A stretch of 12,661 nucleotides of DNA from assembly GCA_028275005.1 (NCBI GenBank), contig JAQCNN010000086.1, positions 1-12,661 of the forward strand, read 5' to 3'. The first letter of the stretch is position 1; every line of letters starts with the position of its first letter. The notes under the pieces were generated by a model, which saw only the letters and a list, made by a program, of their open reading frames with translations, ran no database searches and was not told the DNA's origin. Origin of the DNA: Salinirussus sp. (GTDB taxonomy: Archaea > Halobacteriota > Halobacteria > Halobacteriales > Haloarculaceae). Positions 6,266-11,932 of the stretch are shown here, piece by piece. The translations under genes and the position numbers were made by a program.

Positions 6266-6847
6266 ATGACCTCTGACGACAACGACGTCACAGACCGTAT
6301 TCTCGAGGGGAACGCCTACGACCAGGCGGAGGTCACGGTCCGCCGGACGTTCCCCCTGCGGGCTGTGGGGAAGCTCAACACCGCAGCCGGCGTGCTGTGG
6401 CTGTCGGGACTGCTCGCCCCGGTGCTGTTGCTCAGCCGCCCCCGTATCCGCTCGACCGAGGGCATCGAGACGTTGTCGGAGAGTCTCAGCCTGGTGCTCG
6501 TCGACCTCGTCCTCATCGGGGTCGTCACCACGCTCGGCGCAGGGCTGGTGCTCGCACGTCAGCTCTACGCCATCGACCGACGCTCGCTGAACGAGGAGGA
6601 GGCACGGCGGCTGATCCGGACCGAGGACCTCCTGATGTTGTTCGTCGTCCAAGGGGGGCTGTTCGTGCTGATCCCGGTCGCGATAGCGGTGGCCGGCGCC
6701 GCCTCGGGCGACCTGGTCGAGACGCTCTACGGCTACGGCGTGACCGTGTACGCCCCCGGTGGGGTCGGTGTGGTCGATGCCCGTCACGTCTCTGTCTTCG
6801 GGGTTGGCAGTGGGGTGGTGCTGTTCTGGCTGTCACGCAGGCTCTGA
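6266..6847 (+). CDS. four-helix membrane protein of unknown function
   Basis: The protein has 193 residues from ATG 6266. An acidic cytoplasmic head (about 1-30, 'MTSDDNDVTDRILEG') is followed by four hydrophobic segments at roughly 38-57, 73-98, 120-145 and 168-190. A charged loop between segments 2 and 3 ('RRSLNEEEARRLIRTED') and a final 'LSRRL' suggest the loops and tail are cytoplasmic. No enzyme or transporter motif is visible. Two starts are possible: ATG 6266, preceded too closely by 'cggag', and GTG 6248, preceded by 'cggtga', which adds six residues. ATG is preferred because it gives a normal acidic N-terminus, but this is not certain. The stop is followed immediately by an 18-bp perfect palindrome. 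The gene lies upstream of the halorhodopsin on the same strand, separated by about 300 bp containing separate promoters. Confidence 0.75.
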   Translation: MTSDDNDVTDRILEGNAYDQAEVTVRRTFPLRAVGKLNTAAGVLWLSGLLAPVLLLSRPRIRSTEGIETLSESLSLVLVDLVLIGVVTTLGAGLVLARQLYAIDRRSLNEEEARRLIRTEDLLMLFVVQGGLFVLIPVAIAVAGAASGDLVETLYGYGVTVYAPGGVGVVDARHVSVFGVGSGVVLFWLSRRL

Positions 6848-6865
6848 GCGCGGGCCGGCCCGCGC
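6848..6865 (+). terminator. 18-bp perfect GC palindrome directly after a stop codon
   Basis: GCGCGGGCC-GGCCCGCGC begins on the base after the TGA at 6845-6847. As RNA it folds to a 7-bp all-GC stem with a CCGG loop. There is no T-tract; a terminator or 3'-end processing role is inferred from position. From here to about 7020 I see no gene. Confidence 0.4.
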
Positions 6866-7025
6866 CGGGACCGAGCCGACACCGCGCCCCGGCTGACAGC
6901 CGACCCCCAGACCCTCTGGCGGGCTTGCCGCCGGGTCGACGGCGACACAGCGACGCGCCCGTGACTGCGGCGACGGCCCGCTGTCCGGGTGCTCCGACGG
7001 CGAATTACGGATATCCAGAGTCACG

Positions 7026-7051
7026 TTTATACTGAACTTGTAAACGACAAG
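7026..7051 (+). promoter_or_regulatory. upstream TATA box and inverted repeat before halorhodopsin
   Basis: TTTATA at 7026-7031 would start transcription near 7053-7056. CTTGT-AAACG-ACAAG at 7037-7051 is a perfect 5-bp inverted repeat between the box and that start point, where a bound protein could block or tune initiation. The surrounding 7021-7080 is about 47% GC by count, far below the neighbouring genes. Confidence 0.4.
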
Positions 7052-7086
7052 CACAGAACCGGCAGCCAAATCCTGGCAGACACTCC

Positions 7087-7096
7087 ACAGATCTGT
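7087..7096. promoter_or_regulatory. 10-bp palindrome upstream of the halorhodopsin TATA box
   Basis: ACAGATCTGT is a perfect 10-bp palindrome centred about 19 bp before the middle of the TATA box at 7108-7113. Opsin genes in Halobacterium are activated from a site just upstream of TATA by Bat; this sequence does not match that known site as I recall it, so any regulator is unknown. Confidence 0.4.
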
Positions 7097-7107
7097 TCAC
7101 CGCATAG

Positions 7108-7113
7108 TTTTAT
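7108..7113 (+). promoter_or_regulatory. proximal TATA box of the halorhodopsin gene
   Basis: 'agttttatga' places a start site at about 7135-7138, leaving a leader of only about 8-10 nt to ATG 7145. This supports ATG 7145 as the main start over the in-frame ATGs at 7112 and 7115, which overlap the box. Confidence 0.65.
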
Positions 7114-7144
7114 GATGTACTGGCACGGTAGCCCGAATGGCTAC

Positions 7145-8011
7145 ATGTCAGCACTAGAACTGTCCGAAGTGGTCATGCAAGTGAGCCAGAGTGACCTGTT
7201 TGAGCACGTGCTCAACGACGTAGCGCTCGGCAGCTCGATCTATGTAAACATCGGGCTCGCCGGACTGACGCTGCTACTGTTCATGTTCCTCGCACGGAAC
7301 GTGTCGGACCCTCGGGGGCAACTGATCGTGGTGTCGGCGATGACCGTCTCGGCGGTGTCGATCGTCAGCTACACCGGCCTCGCGTCGGGCATCACGATCG
7401 GCATCCTCGAGATGCCGGAGGGCCACGCACTGGCCGGCGAGACGACGACGCTAGCAGGCGGCGGCGGGACCGTCGATGGGACGATCAGCCTCTGGGGTCG
7501 GTACCTCACGTGGGCGTTCTCGACGCCATTTATCCTGTTGGCACTCGGTCTTATCGCCGGGTCGAACCTGACGAAGATCTTCACCGCCATCGTCTTTGAC
7601 GTTGGCATCATGATCACCGGGATGATGGCTGCGCTGACCACCTCCGCTCACCTCATGCGGTGGTTCTGGTATGCGATCAGTTGCACGTTCTTCCTGGTTG
7701 TCGTCTACATCCTGCTGGTCGAGTGGCCCGAAGACGCAAAGGCAGCGGGGACTGTGGACATCTTCAACACACTGAAGATACTGACCGTCGTCCTGTGGTT
7801 CGGATACACGATCTGGTGGGCGCTCGGGAACGAAGGCGCCGGTATCATCGCCGACGCAGGCATCACGTCCTGGGGCTACAGTGCCTTTGACGTCGTTGCC
7901 AAGTACGGCTTCTCGTTCCTCGTGATCAACTACGTGATCAACAACGTCGACAGGGTCAGCGGTGGCGACCAGTACGGCGCCACCTCCGACGCGATCCCGG
8001 CTGACGACTGA
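7145..8011 (+). CDS. hop: halorhodopsin, light-driven chloride pump (atypical)
   Basis: This 288-residue seven-helix retinal protein is closest in pattern to Natronomonas halorhodopsin: 'DLFEHVLND', 'ASGITIGILEMPEGHALAG' and 'HLMRWFWYAISC' align with little change. Helix C reads 'GRYLTWAFSTPFILLA', giving Arg119, Thr122, Ser126 and Ala133 at bacteriorhodopsin positions 82/85/89/96. This Thr-Ser-Ala set marks chloride pumps. Helix G carries Asp249 and the retinal Lys253; helix F keeps Lys211, Thr214, Trp218 and Trp225. Three departures stand out: Ser69 replaces the helix B proline (bR Pro50), Thr222 replaces the helix F proline (bR Pro186), and Ile155 is at bR Met118. Trp224 beside Trp225 is also unusual. 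The start ATG 7145 is set by the TATA box at 7108-7113; the next methionine, at residue 11, would trim the N-terminal leader region. The coding sequence is less GC-rich than its neighbours. A T-rich terminator follows. Confidence 0.93.
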   Translation: MSALELSEVVMQVSQSDLFEHVLNDVALGSSIYVNIGLAGLTLLLFMFLARNVSDPRGQLIVVSAMTVSAVSIVSYTGLASGITIGILEMPEGHALAGETTTLAGGGGTVDGTISLWGRYLTWAFSTPFILLALGLIAGSNLTKIFTAIVFDVGIMITGMMAALTTSAHLMRWFWYAISCTFFLVVVYILLVEWPEDAKAAGTVDIFNTLKILTVVLWFGYTIWWALGNEGAGIIADAGITSWGYSAFDVVAKYGFSFLVINYVINNVDRVSGGDQYGATSDAIPADD

Positions 8012-8022
8012 CCGCACCCCGA

Positions 8023-8034
8023 CTTTCGTTTTTT
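8023..8034 (+). terminator. T-rich terminator after halorhodopsin
   Basis: 'ctttcgtttttt' lies 12-23 nt after the TGA. Oligo-T runs are the usual archaeal termination signal. It is the only clear T-tract following a gene in this window. Confidence 0.65.
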
Positions 8035-8124
8035 CGACGGAGCGCAGTGTAACGCCTCGACGACACAGACTGTGCTACGGCCGGGGCCACCTCGACACGA
8101 CGCCGGCTCCGCTCGTCCCCGACC

Positions 8125-8131
8125 TTTTTAT
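8125..8131 (+). promoter_or_regulatory. TATA box upstream of the 76-aa membrane protein
   Basis: 'ctttttatct' predicts a start near 8150-8155. That coincides with an in-frame GTG at 8150 but is about 60 nt before the more plausible ATG 8213, so the gene either has a long leader or starts at the GTG. No other AT-rich element lies between them. Confidence 0.55.
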
Positions 8132-8212
8132 CTGCCGGGCGCCGTACCAGTGTCACTAGGCCGATACCACTGCGCTGTCCGAAACACCGCACCCCGGCCT
8201 CGGAACACCCAG

Positions 8213-8443
8213 ATGTTCAGGATCAAAACGACCGATACGGACCAACTGAAGCGGATCGTTATCGCCGGAACCGGGGGCCTGCTGGTCGGACTCGCCCTGA
8301 TCGCGCTCAACCTCGTCGGCCCGCTGGTCGGCGACGGTGGGTACGGGTCGACGAACCTCGCCTTCGGGGCGTTTGGCGTTCTGGCCGTCGTGTTGGCGAC
8401 ACACCCGACCTACCAGGCGGCGCGCAAACTCGACGACTCCTGA
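8213..8443 (+). CDS. small two-helix membrane protein (76 aa)
   Basis: From ATG 8213 the protein begins 'MFRIKTTDTDQLKR', a polar cytoplasmic head. Two hydrophobic segments follow (about 15-37 and 48-63), then a short tail 'THPTYQAARKLDDS'. The family is not recognised. The frame is open further upstream: GTG 8150 would add 21 residues rich in Arg, Pro and Asn that look non-coding for a haloarchaeon, yet it fits the TATA box spacing better. A 12-bp palindrome follows 9 bp after the stop. It lies between halorhodopsin and another membrane-anchored gene, each with its own promoter, so no operon with the opsin is implied. Confidence 0.7.
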   Translation: MFRIKTTDTDQLKRIVIAGTGGLLVGLALIALNLVGPLVGDGGYGSTNLAFGAFGVLAVVLATHPTYQAARKLDDS

Positions 8444-8452
8444 CCGCCCCTG

Positions 8453-8464
8453 CCGGGCGCCCGG
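8453..8464 (+). terminator. 12-bp GC palindrome after the 76-aa gene
   Basis: CCGGGC-GCCCGG is a perfect palindrome 9 bp past the stop, just upstream of the next TATA box. There is no T-tract; function is inferred from position. Confidence 0.25.
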
Positions 8465-8475
8465 ATTGTGACCGC

Positions 8476-8481
8476 TTTTAA
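8476..8481 (+). promoter_or_regulatory. TATA box of the single-pass surface protein gene
   Basis: 'gcttttaacc' is centred 27-28 nt before ATG 8506, the spacing of a leaderless transcript. Confidence 0.65.
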
Positions 8482-8505
8482 CCCGCCGGGCCAAACGGGC
8501 TGTCG

Positions 8506-8994
8506 ATGGCAGACGGCAACGCCGCGTACCGGGCGCTGCTCCTCGGCCTCGTCGTCGTCGGCGTCGGGGCGACGGTGTTTGGGTTCGGGGGTCTCTACGT
8601 CGTGTTGACCGGCGGGACCACAGACGAGCCGCCGGATGCGGAGCTCCTCGGGGCGTACGAGTGTCCCGGGTTCGACGGTGACCCGGAGGTGAAACACGAG
8701 GCCGCCTACCAGATCGAGCAGACCCTCGTCGGTGGCAGTCAGGTCGAGTCGTTCAACGCCTCGGCGAACAGCACCCACCTCCGGGTCGAACTCACGGCCA
8801 GCGGGCAGATACTCAACGCGTCTGCGAGCCGTGCCGACGGGACGCCCGTCCCCGTCCGACAGCTCGACACTGGCAGTCGGGTTGTGGTCGCGGGTGCGGA
8901 CCCGGCACCGCTCCGTCTCTGGGTGGACAGCCTCTCGGATGAGTCTACCGTGACACGAACACGACTCGACATCTGCCCGCCGGACCCGACGTAG
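8506..8994 (+). CDS. single-pass membrane-anchored extracytoplasmic protein
   Basis: The 162-residue protein has one N-terminal hydrophobic helix (about 9-35), preceded by 'MADGNAAYR' and followed by a Thr/Gly-rich then acidic stretch and a beta-rich domain of about 110 residues. There is no lipobox cysteine and no Arg-Arg Tat motif, so the helix is probably a membrane anchor with the domain outside. Supporting this, the domain contains only two cysteines (Cys53 and Cys157, near its two ends), which could form a disulfide. It also contains Asn-x-Ser/Thr sequons ('NAS', 'NST', 'NAS'), which are archaeal N-glycosylation sites. I do not recognise the family. The start is fixed by the TATA box at 8476-8481. 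A hairpin follows the stop. Confidence 0.78.
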   Translation: MADGNAAYRALLLGLVVVGVGATVFGFGGLYVVLTGGTTDEPPDAELLGAYECPGFDGDPEVKHEAAYQIEQTLVGGSQVESFNASANSTHLRVELTASGQILNASASRADGTPVPVRQLDTGSRVVVAGADPAPLRLWVDSLSDESTVTRTRLDICPPDPT

Positions 8995-9006
8995 CGTGTT
9001 GAGCCC

Positions 9007-9020
9007 CACGCCTCGGCGTG
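9007..9020 (+). terminator. hairpin after the surface protein gene
   Basis: CACGC-CTCG-GCGTG gives a 5-bp stem with a tetraloop 12 bp after the TAG. There is no T-tract; a terminator role is inferred. Confidence 0.35.
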
Positions 9021-9043
9021 TCAGGATCGAATCAGGTACCACT

Positions 9044-9057
9044 ATCATATAAGTTAT
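9044..9057 (+). promoter_or_regulatory. TATA region of the acidic 136-aa gene
   Basis: 'tatcatataagtta' is the strongest AT-rich promoter element in the window and lies 25-38 nt before ATG 9082, consistent with a leaderless or near-leaderless transcript. Confidence 0.65.
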
Positions 9058-9081
9058 CTCGGGGGAATACTCGTCTAACGT

Positions 9082-9492
9082 ATGGAGCAAATACAGGATG
9101 GTCGACGGAACATACTGATCCACTCAGAGGTAAGCCAGGAGGACCTGCCGGTGACAGACGTCCCCGAACTGCCGAGTGTCGCCGACGCCGACGCGTTCGT
9201 CCCACAGGGGATGGACAAACCGAAGATCTACCCGGGCGACGTGGTCGTCGGTGTCGACGACGACGAGATACAGTTCGCCGAGTTGGTGTACATGGACACC
9301 GACGGTGGCGTGCTCGTCCTCCCGCTGGACACGGGCAGTTTCGAGTTCGTCGCCGACGGGGCCTTTGGCTCGCGGTTCTACCAGGCCGACGAGACACACG
9401 TCTACGACGGGGTGGCAGAGACGGTCGTCGACTGGGACGTCGAGTTCGACGAATCGAAGCTCGAGCGACCCGCGGAGGGGCGCCCGCGGTAA
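9082..9492 (+). CDS. acidic soluble protein of unknown function (136 aa)
   Basis: The protein has no hydrophobic helix or signal peptide and is strongly acidic, as expected for a haloarchaeal cytosolic protein. The centre (about 50-100, 'YPGDVVVGVDDDEIQF', 'VLVLPLDTGSFEF') is beta-rich with alternating hydrophobic residues. A less structured acidic and then Arg/Pro tail closes it. No catalytic or metal-binding motif is visible and I do not recognise the family. The start is fixed by the upstream TATA region. It converges on the OLD-like gene. The 125-bp gap between them (9493-9617) holds no gene and no T-rich terminator on either strand that I can see. Confidence 0.75.
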   Translation: MEQIQDGRRNILIHSEVSQEDLPVTDVPELPSVADADAFVPQGMDKPKIYPGDVVVGVDDDEIQFAELVYMDTDGGVLVLPLDTGSFEFVADGAFGSRFYQADETHVYDGVAETVVDWDVEFDESKLERPAEGRPR

Positions 9493-9617
9493 CGGAACAG
9501 GGACACCCTCCTCCGACGGACACACACAGCGCTGTTGGACACCTCGGGGGGAGCACGGCCGACCAACCGGGCCGCCTGAACGCTGTCGGCCGGTGACCCC
9601 ACCCCTGAGACGGTCCG

Positions 9618-11537
9618 TTACAGGCCGAGCACGCTGAGCAGTGACCGGTCCCGTCGCTCGACCCCCTCGAAGGAGACGAGGATGTTGTTCAGGTCGGTAA
9701 ACAGCCGGGTGAACCCGCGCCGGGACTCGGAGTCGAGGTCCTCGGCCAACTCCGCGCGGTTCGCCTGGAGGTACAGCGCCGGCTCCTTGCGGTCGAACTC
9801 GCCGCCGTTGATCCCGTGTGTCTCGAAGTACGACCGGAGCCGTCCGACGACGTGGCCGCTACCGCCGACCGCCGCCGGCGAGACGCGGTTGGGGGCGTCG
9901 TCGGCGTCTCCGATCTCGGTGGCGTACGTTCGGTTGACCAGTTCCAGATAGAACGGCTCGGAGAGGATATCCTCGACCGTGCTCTCGCCGCCGTCTGCGT
10001 ACTCGGAGACGGTGTTGAGGCGGACGTCCTCCGGGCACGACGAGGGCTCCTCCGACAACAGCGCGGCAACGTCGAGCGAGTCGCCGTCGAACAGCGACAC
10101 GAAGCTGTTGATGTTCTCCCCGTCGGTGATGGGGACGACCGTCCAGCGGTCATCCAGGGCGGTCTTTCCGACGTCCCGGAGCATCTTCGAGAGCACATAC
10201 AGGTAGACGTGGTCGGCCTTCCCCTCGACGAGCAGCGTCTGTGGACGGACCAGCAGCGTGTCCATCAGGTCGAGTTCGAAGGCGTTTCGTAGCGGGAACT
10301 GTGTGTAGGCGTCGGCGAGAGCAACGTCGGCAAAGACGTTCTCGCCGCCGGGTGGCTCGGCCCGCACCATCTTCGTCCGGTCCAGCTGTTCCCGGTCTAT
10401 CATGAACGGCGAGTGTGTGGCGTAGACGAGCGGAAACTCGGCGGCCAGTTCGGTCTTGAGAAACTCCAGAAAGTCCTGTTTGGCACGCGCGTGCAGGTTG
10501 AGCCCGGGTTCGTCGAGCAACAACACCACCTCCTCGGACCGGCGCCGGAGTTCGGAGAGCTGACAGAACGTCGAGAAAAACCGGCGAAACCCCTGTGACC
10601 GCTGTTCGAACCCGACGGTGACGTCGTGTGCACGGTTCTCGACGCGGACGTCGAGCAGTCGGTCGTCGGCCTCCCCCCGCGCCTGGATGCGAATACGGAT
10701 GTCGCCGCTCTGCCCCCAGTACCCCATCACGTCCTCGCTAACCGCCGCGGAGGCGGTCTCGAGTTCCGTGGTCCGCTGGCGCCAGTCCTCGACACCCTGG
10801 AGGTCCTCCAGGTCGAGACCGGCGACGGTGAGCAGGGACAGAAAGACCCGGTCACTCGGCGTCAGTTCGCCGGCCTCGCGTCGCTCGATGAGCTCCGCGA
10901 CGTGGATGGTGCCGTCCATGATCGAGTACTCGCCGATATACCGAAACACGGGGAGTCGGTCCGCGAGCAGCTCCGCCCCGATATCGTTCGCGAGGACCGC
11001 CTCCGGGTCCTCGCCTACCTGAGCGGCCAACTCCGCGTACGGCCCGTCCTCCTCCCCGTCGTAGTCCGGCAACTCCGACAGCGCATCGACGGTCGTCAGC
11101 TGTGCGCTGAGGGCCTCCGGCAGGTCGTACTCCGCCTGGAGGTACTCGAGAGGAGCACCGTCCTCGAGGCTGAGCCGCCACTGCAGGTCGTTCCTGTAGT
11201 CCCGGCTGGCCGTTGCCGAGTCGCCGGCGAGGACATCACCGTAGGCGTCCCGAACTGCCTGTCTCTCCTCGCTGTCGAGGGTGAACCGTGCGCTCGCGAC
11301 GAGGTCGGGGTCGCTCTCGTGTCGGTCGCTGTAGGTAGCCCACTCCTCGCGTGGGTAGTCCTCGTAGGGGACGTACTCGTCGGCGCTCGAGGGGGGGTTG
11401 AGCCCCTGGACTGCCTCCATGAACGCGGTCTTCCCCGACTCGTTTCGCCCGATGAGCGTGAGGAAGTTGTCGACCGACACCCACCCTGAGTCGTCGATTG
11501 TCCGGTAGTTCCGCACGCGGAGTGCCTCGAGATTCAT
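9618..11537 (-). CDS. OLD-family-like ATPase with C-terminal TOPRIM region
   Basis: The 639-residue protein has the layout of overcoming-lysogenization-defect (OLD) nucleases. The N-terminal ABC-type ATPase half has Walker A 'GRNESGKT' (30-37), a signature-like 'RSQGFRRF' (313-320), Walker B 'VVLLLDEP' (337-344, Asp342/Glu343) and the H-switch 'THSPF' (374-378). The C-terminal half begins the TOPRIM pattern at 'LLVEGKAD' (Glu438) and continues to 'STVEDIL' (519-525). In OLD proteins the intervening strand usually ends in Asp-x-Asp; here the matching place reads 'AALLSEEP' (492-498), so metal-dependent nuclease activity may be altered. Residues 150-300 are an acidic insertion between the ATPase parts. 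OLD proteins act in phage defence or DNA repair; no UvrD-like helicase partner (GajB type) is next to it, so it would be a single-gene class. The ATG 11537 follows a clear minus-strand TATA box. Confidence 0.85.
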   Translation of the reverse strand: MNLEALRVRNYRTIDDSGWVSVDNFLTLIGRNESGKTAFMEAVQGLNPPSSADEYVPYEDYPREEWATYSDRHESDPDLVASARFTLDSEERQAVRDAYGDVLAGDSATASRDYRNDLQWRLSLEDGAPLEYLQAEYDLPEALSAQLTTVDALSELPDYDGEEDGPYAELAAQVGEDPEAVLANDIGAELLADRLPVFRYIGEYSIMDGTIHVAELIERREAGELTPSDRVFLSLLTVAGLDLEDLQGVEDWRQRTTELETASAAVSEDVMGYWGQSGDIRIRIQARGEADDRLLDVRVENRAHDVTVGFEQRSQGFRRFFSTFCQLSELRRRSEEVVLLLDEPGLNLHARAKQDFLEFLKTELAAEFPLVYATHSPFMIDREQLDRTKMVRAEPPGGENVFADVALADAYTQFPLRNAFELDLMDTLLVRPQTLLVEGKADHVYLYVLSKMLRDVGKTALDDRWTVVPITDGENINSFVSLFDGDSLDVAALLSEEPSSCPEDVRLNTVSEYADGGESTVEDILSEPFYLELVNRTYATEIGDADDAPNRVSPAAVGGSGHVVGRLRSYFETHGINGGEFDRKEPALYLQANRAELAEDLDSESRRGFTRLFTDLNNILVSFEGVERRDRSLLSVLGL

Positions 11538-11558
11538 CAGCCCGACCTACGAAGCGCG

Positions 11559-11567
11559 ATAAATAAA
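11559..11567 (-). promoter_or_regulatory. TATA box of the OLD-like gene
   Basis: On the minus strand 'tttatttat' is centred about 26 nt before ATG 11537, giving a leaderless transcript independent of the upstream small gene. Confidence 0.7.
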
Positions 11568-11634
11568 GTATTGCACCGTCTACGGGTCTCCGCCGACAGC
11601 GGCGCGGGCTGTCCGGTCTGCAGACCCCGAAGCC

Positions 11635-11832
11635 TCAGGCCCCCTCGCGACGGTTCGCGACCCACACGACCCCGGAGCCGCCGAGGACCCAGAGCAATCC
11701 GGCAACAACGACCGGGAAGTTCTGTGTGCTGGTCCCGACGGCGACGGCTGCGACGCCGGTGACGAGCGCAGCGGTAAGAAGGATCTGATAGAAGCGCTCT
11801 AGCCGAGCGAACCAGAGGACGTAGCCATCCAT
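11635..11832 (-). CDS. small two-helix membrane protein (65 aa)
   Basis: The protein begins 'MDGYVLWFARLERFYQ' and has two hydrophobic segments (about 17-33 and 39-59) joined by 'GTSTQNFP'. It ends in a basic tail, 'NRREGA', predicted to face the cytoplasm. The family is not recognised. The ATG at 11832 has only a weak TATA-like 'ctgatagg' 25-32 nt upstream. It lies between the TrkA-domain gene (100 bp upstream, same strand) and the OLD-like gene (97 bp downstream, own promoter), so it may be read from the TrkA transcript or on its own. Confidence 0.65.
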   Translation of the reverse strand: MDGYVLWFARLERFYQILLTAALVTGVAAVAVGTSTQNFPVVVAGLLWVLGGSGVVWVANRREGA

Positions 11833-11916
11833 GTAGAGAGGGCGCGCCGTCAGACTCCTATCAGTTTCGACCGACGGCAGCCCCGCGGCCGTGTTGAGGC
11901 CGGGGCGGGGACGTCG

Positions 11917-11930
11917 GGGGTAGCAACCCC
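11917..11930 (-). terminator. hairpin after the TrkA-domain gene
   Basis: On the minus strand GGGGT-TGCT-ACCCC forms a perfect 5-bp stem with a tetraloop, starting 2 nt past the TrkA-domain stop. There is no T-tract; function is inferred from position. Confidence 0.3.
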
Positions 11931-11932
11931 GC

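Noticed and set aside
6833..7069. 78-codon minus-strand frame in the region before halorhodopsin
   Set aside because: It overlaps the 18-bp palindrome and opsin regulatory elements, its composition is not protein-like, and it has no supporting promoter or motif.
6989..7144. In-frame 52-residue N-terminal extension of halorhodopsin
   Set aside because: It contains both TATA boxes and the palindromes and has no similarity to known opsin N-termini; ATG 7145 matches the expected length and promoter spacing. Only the last 10-11 residues are kept as a possible alternative.
9018..9596. 192-codon plus-strand Arg-rich frame overlapping the acidic 136-aa gene
   Set aside because: Its highly basic, Arg/Gly/Pro-rich composition is typical of an out-of-frame reading of an acidic haloarchaeal gene.
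10626..11489. Long plus-strand frame of 287 codons opposite the OLD-like gene
   Set aside because: It is the complement of a well-supported gene with Walker and TOPRIM motifs; long open antisense frames are expected in GC-rich haloarchaeal DNA. It has no motifs.
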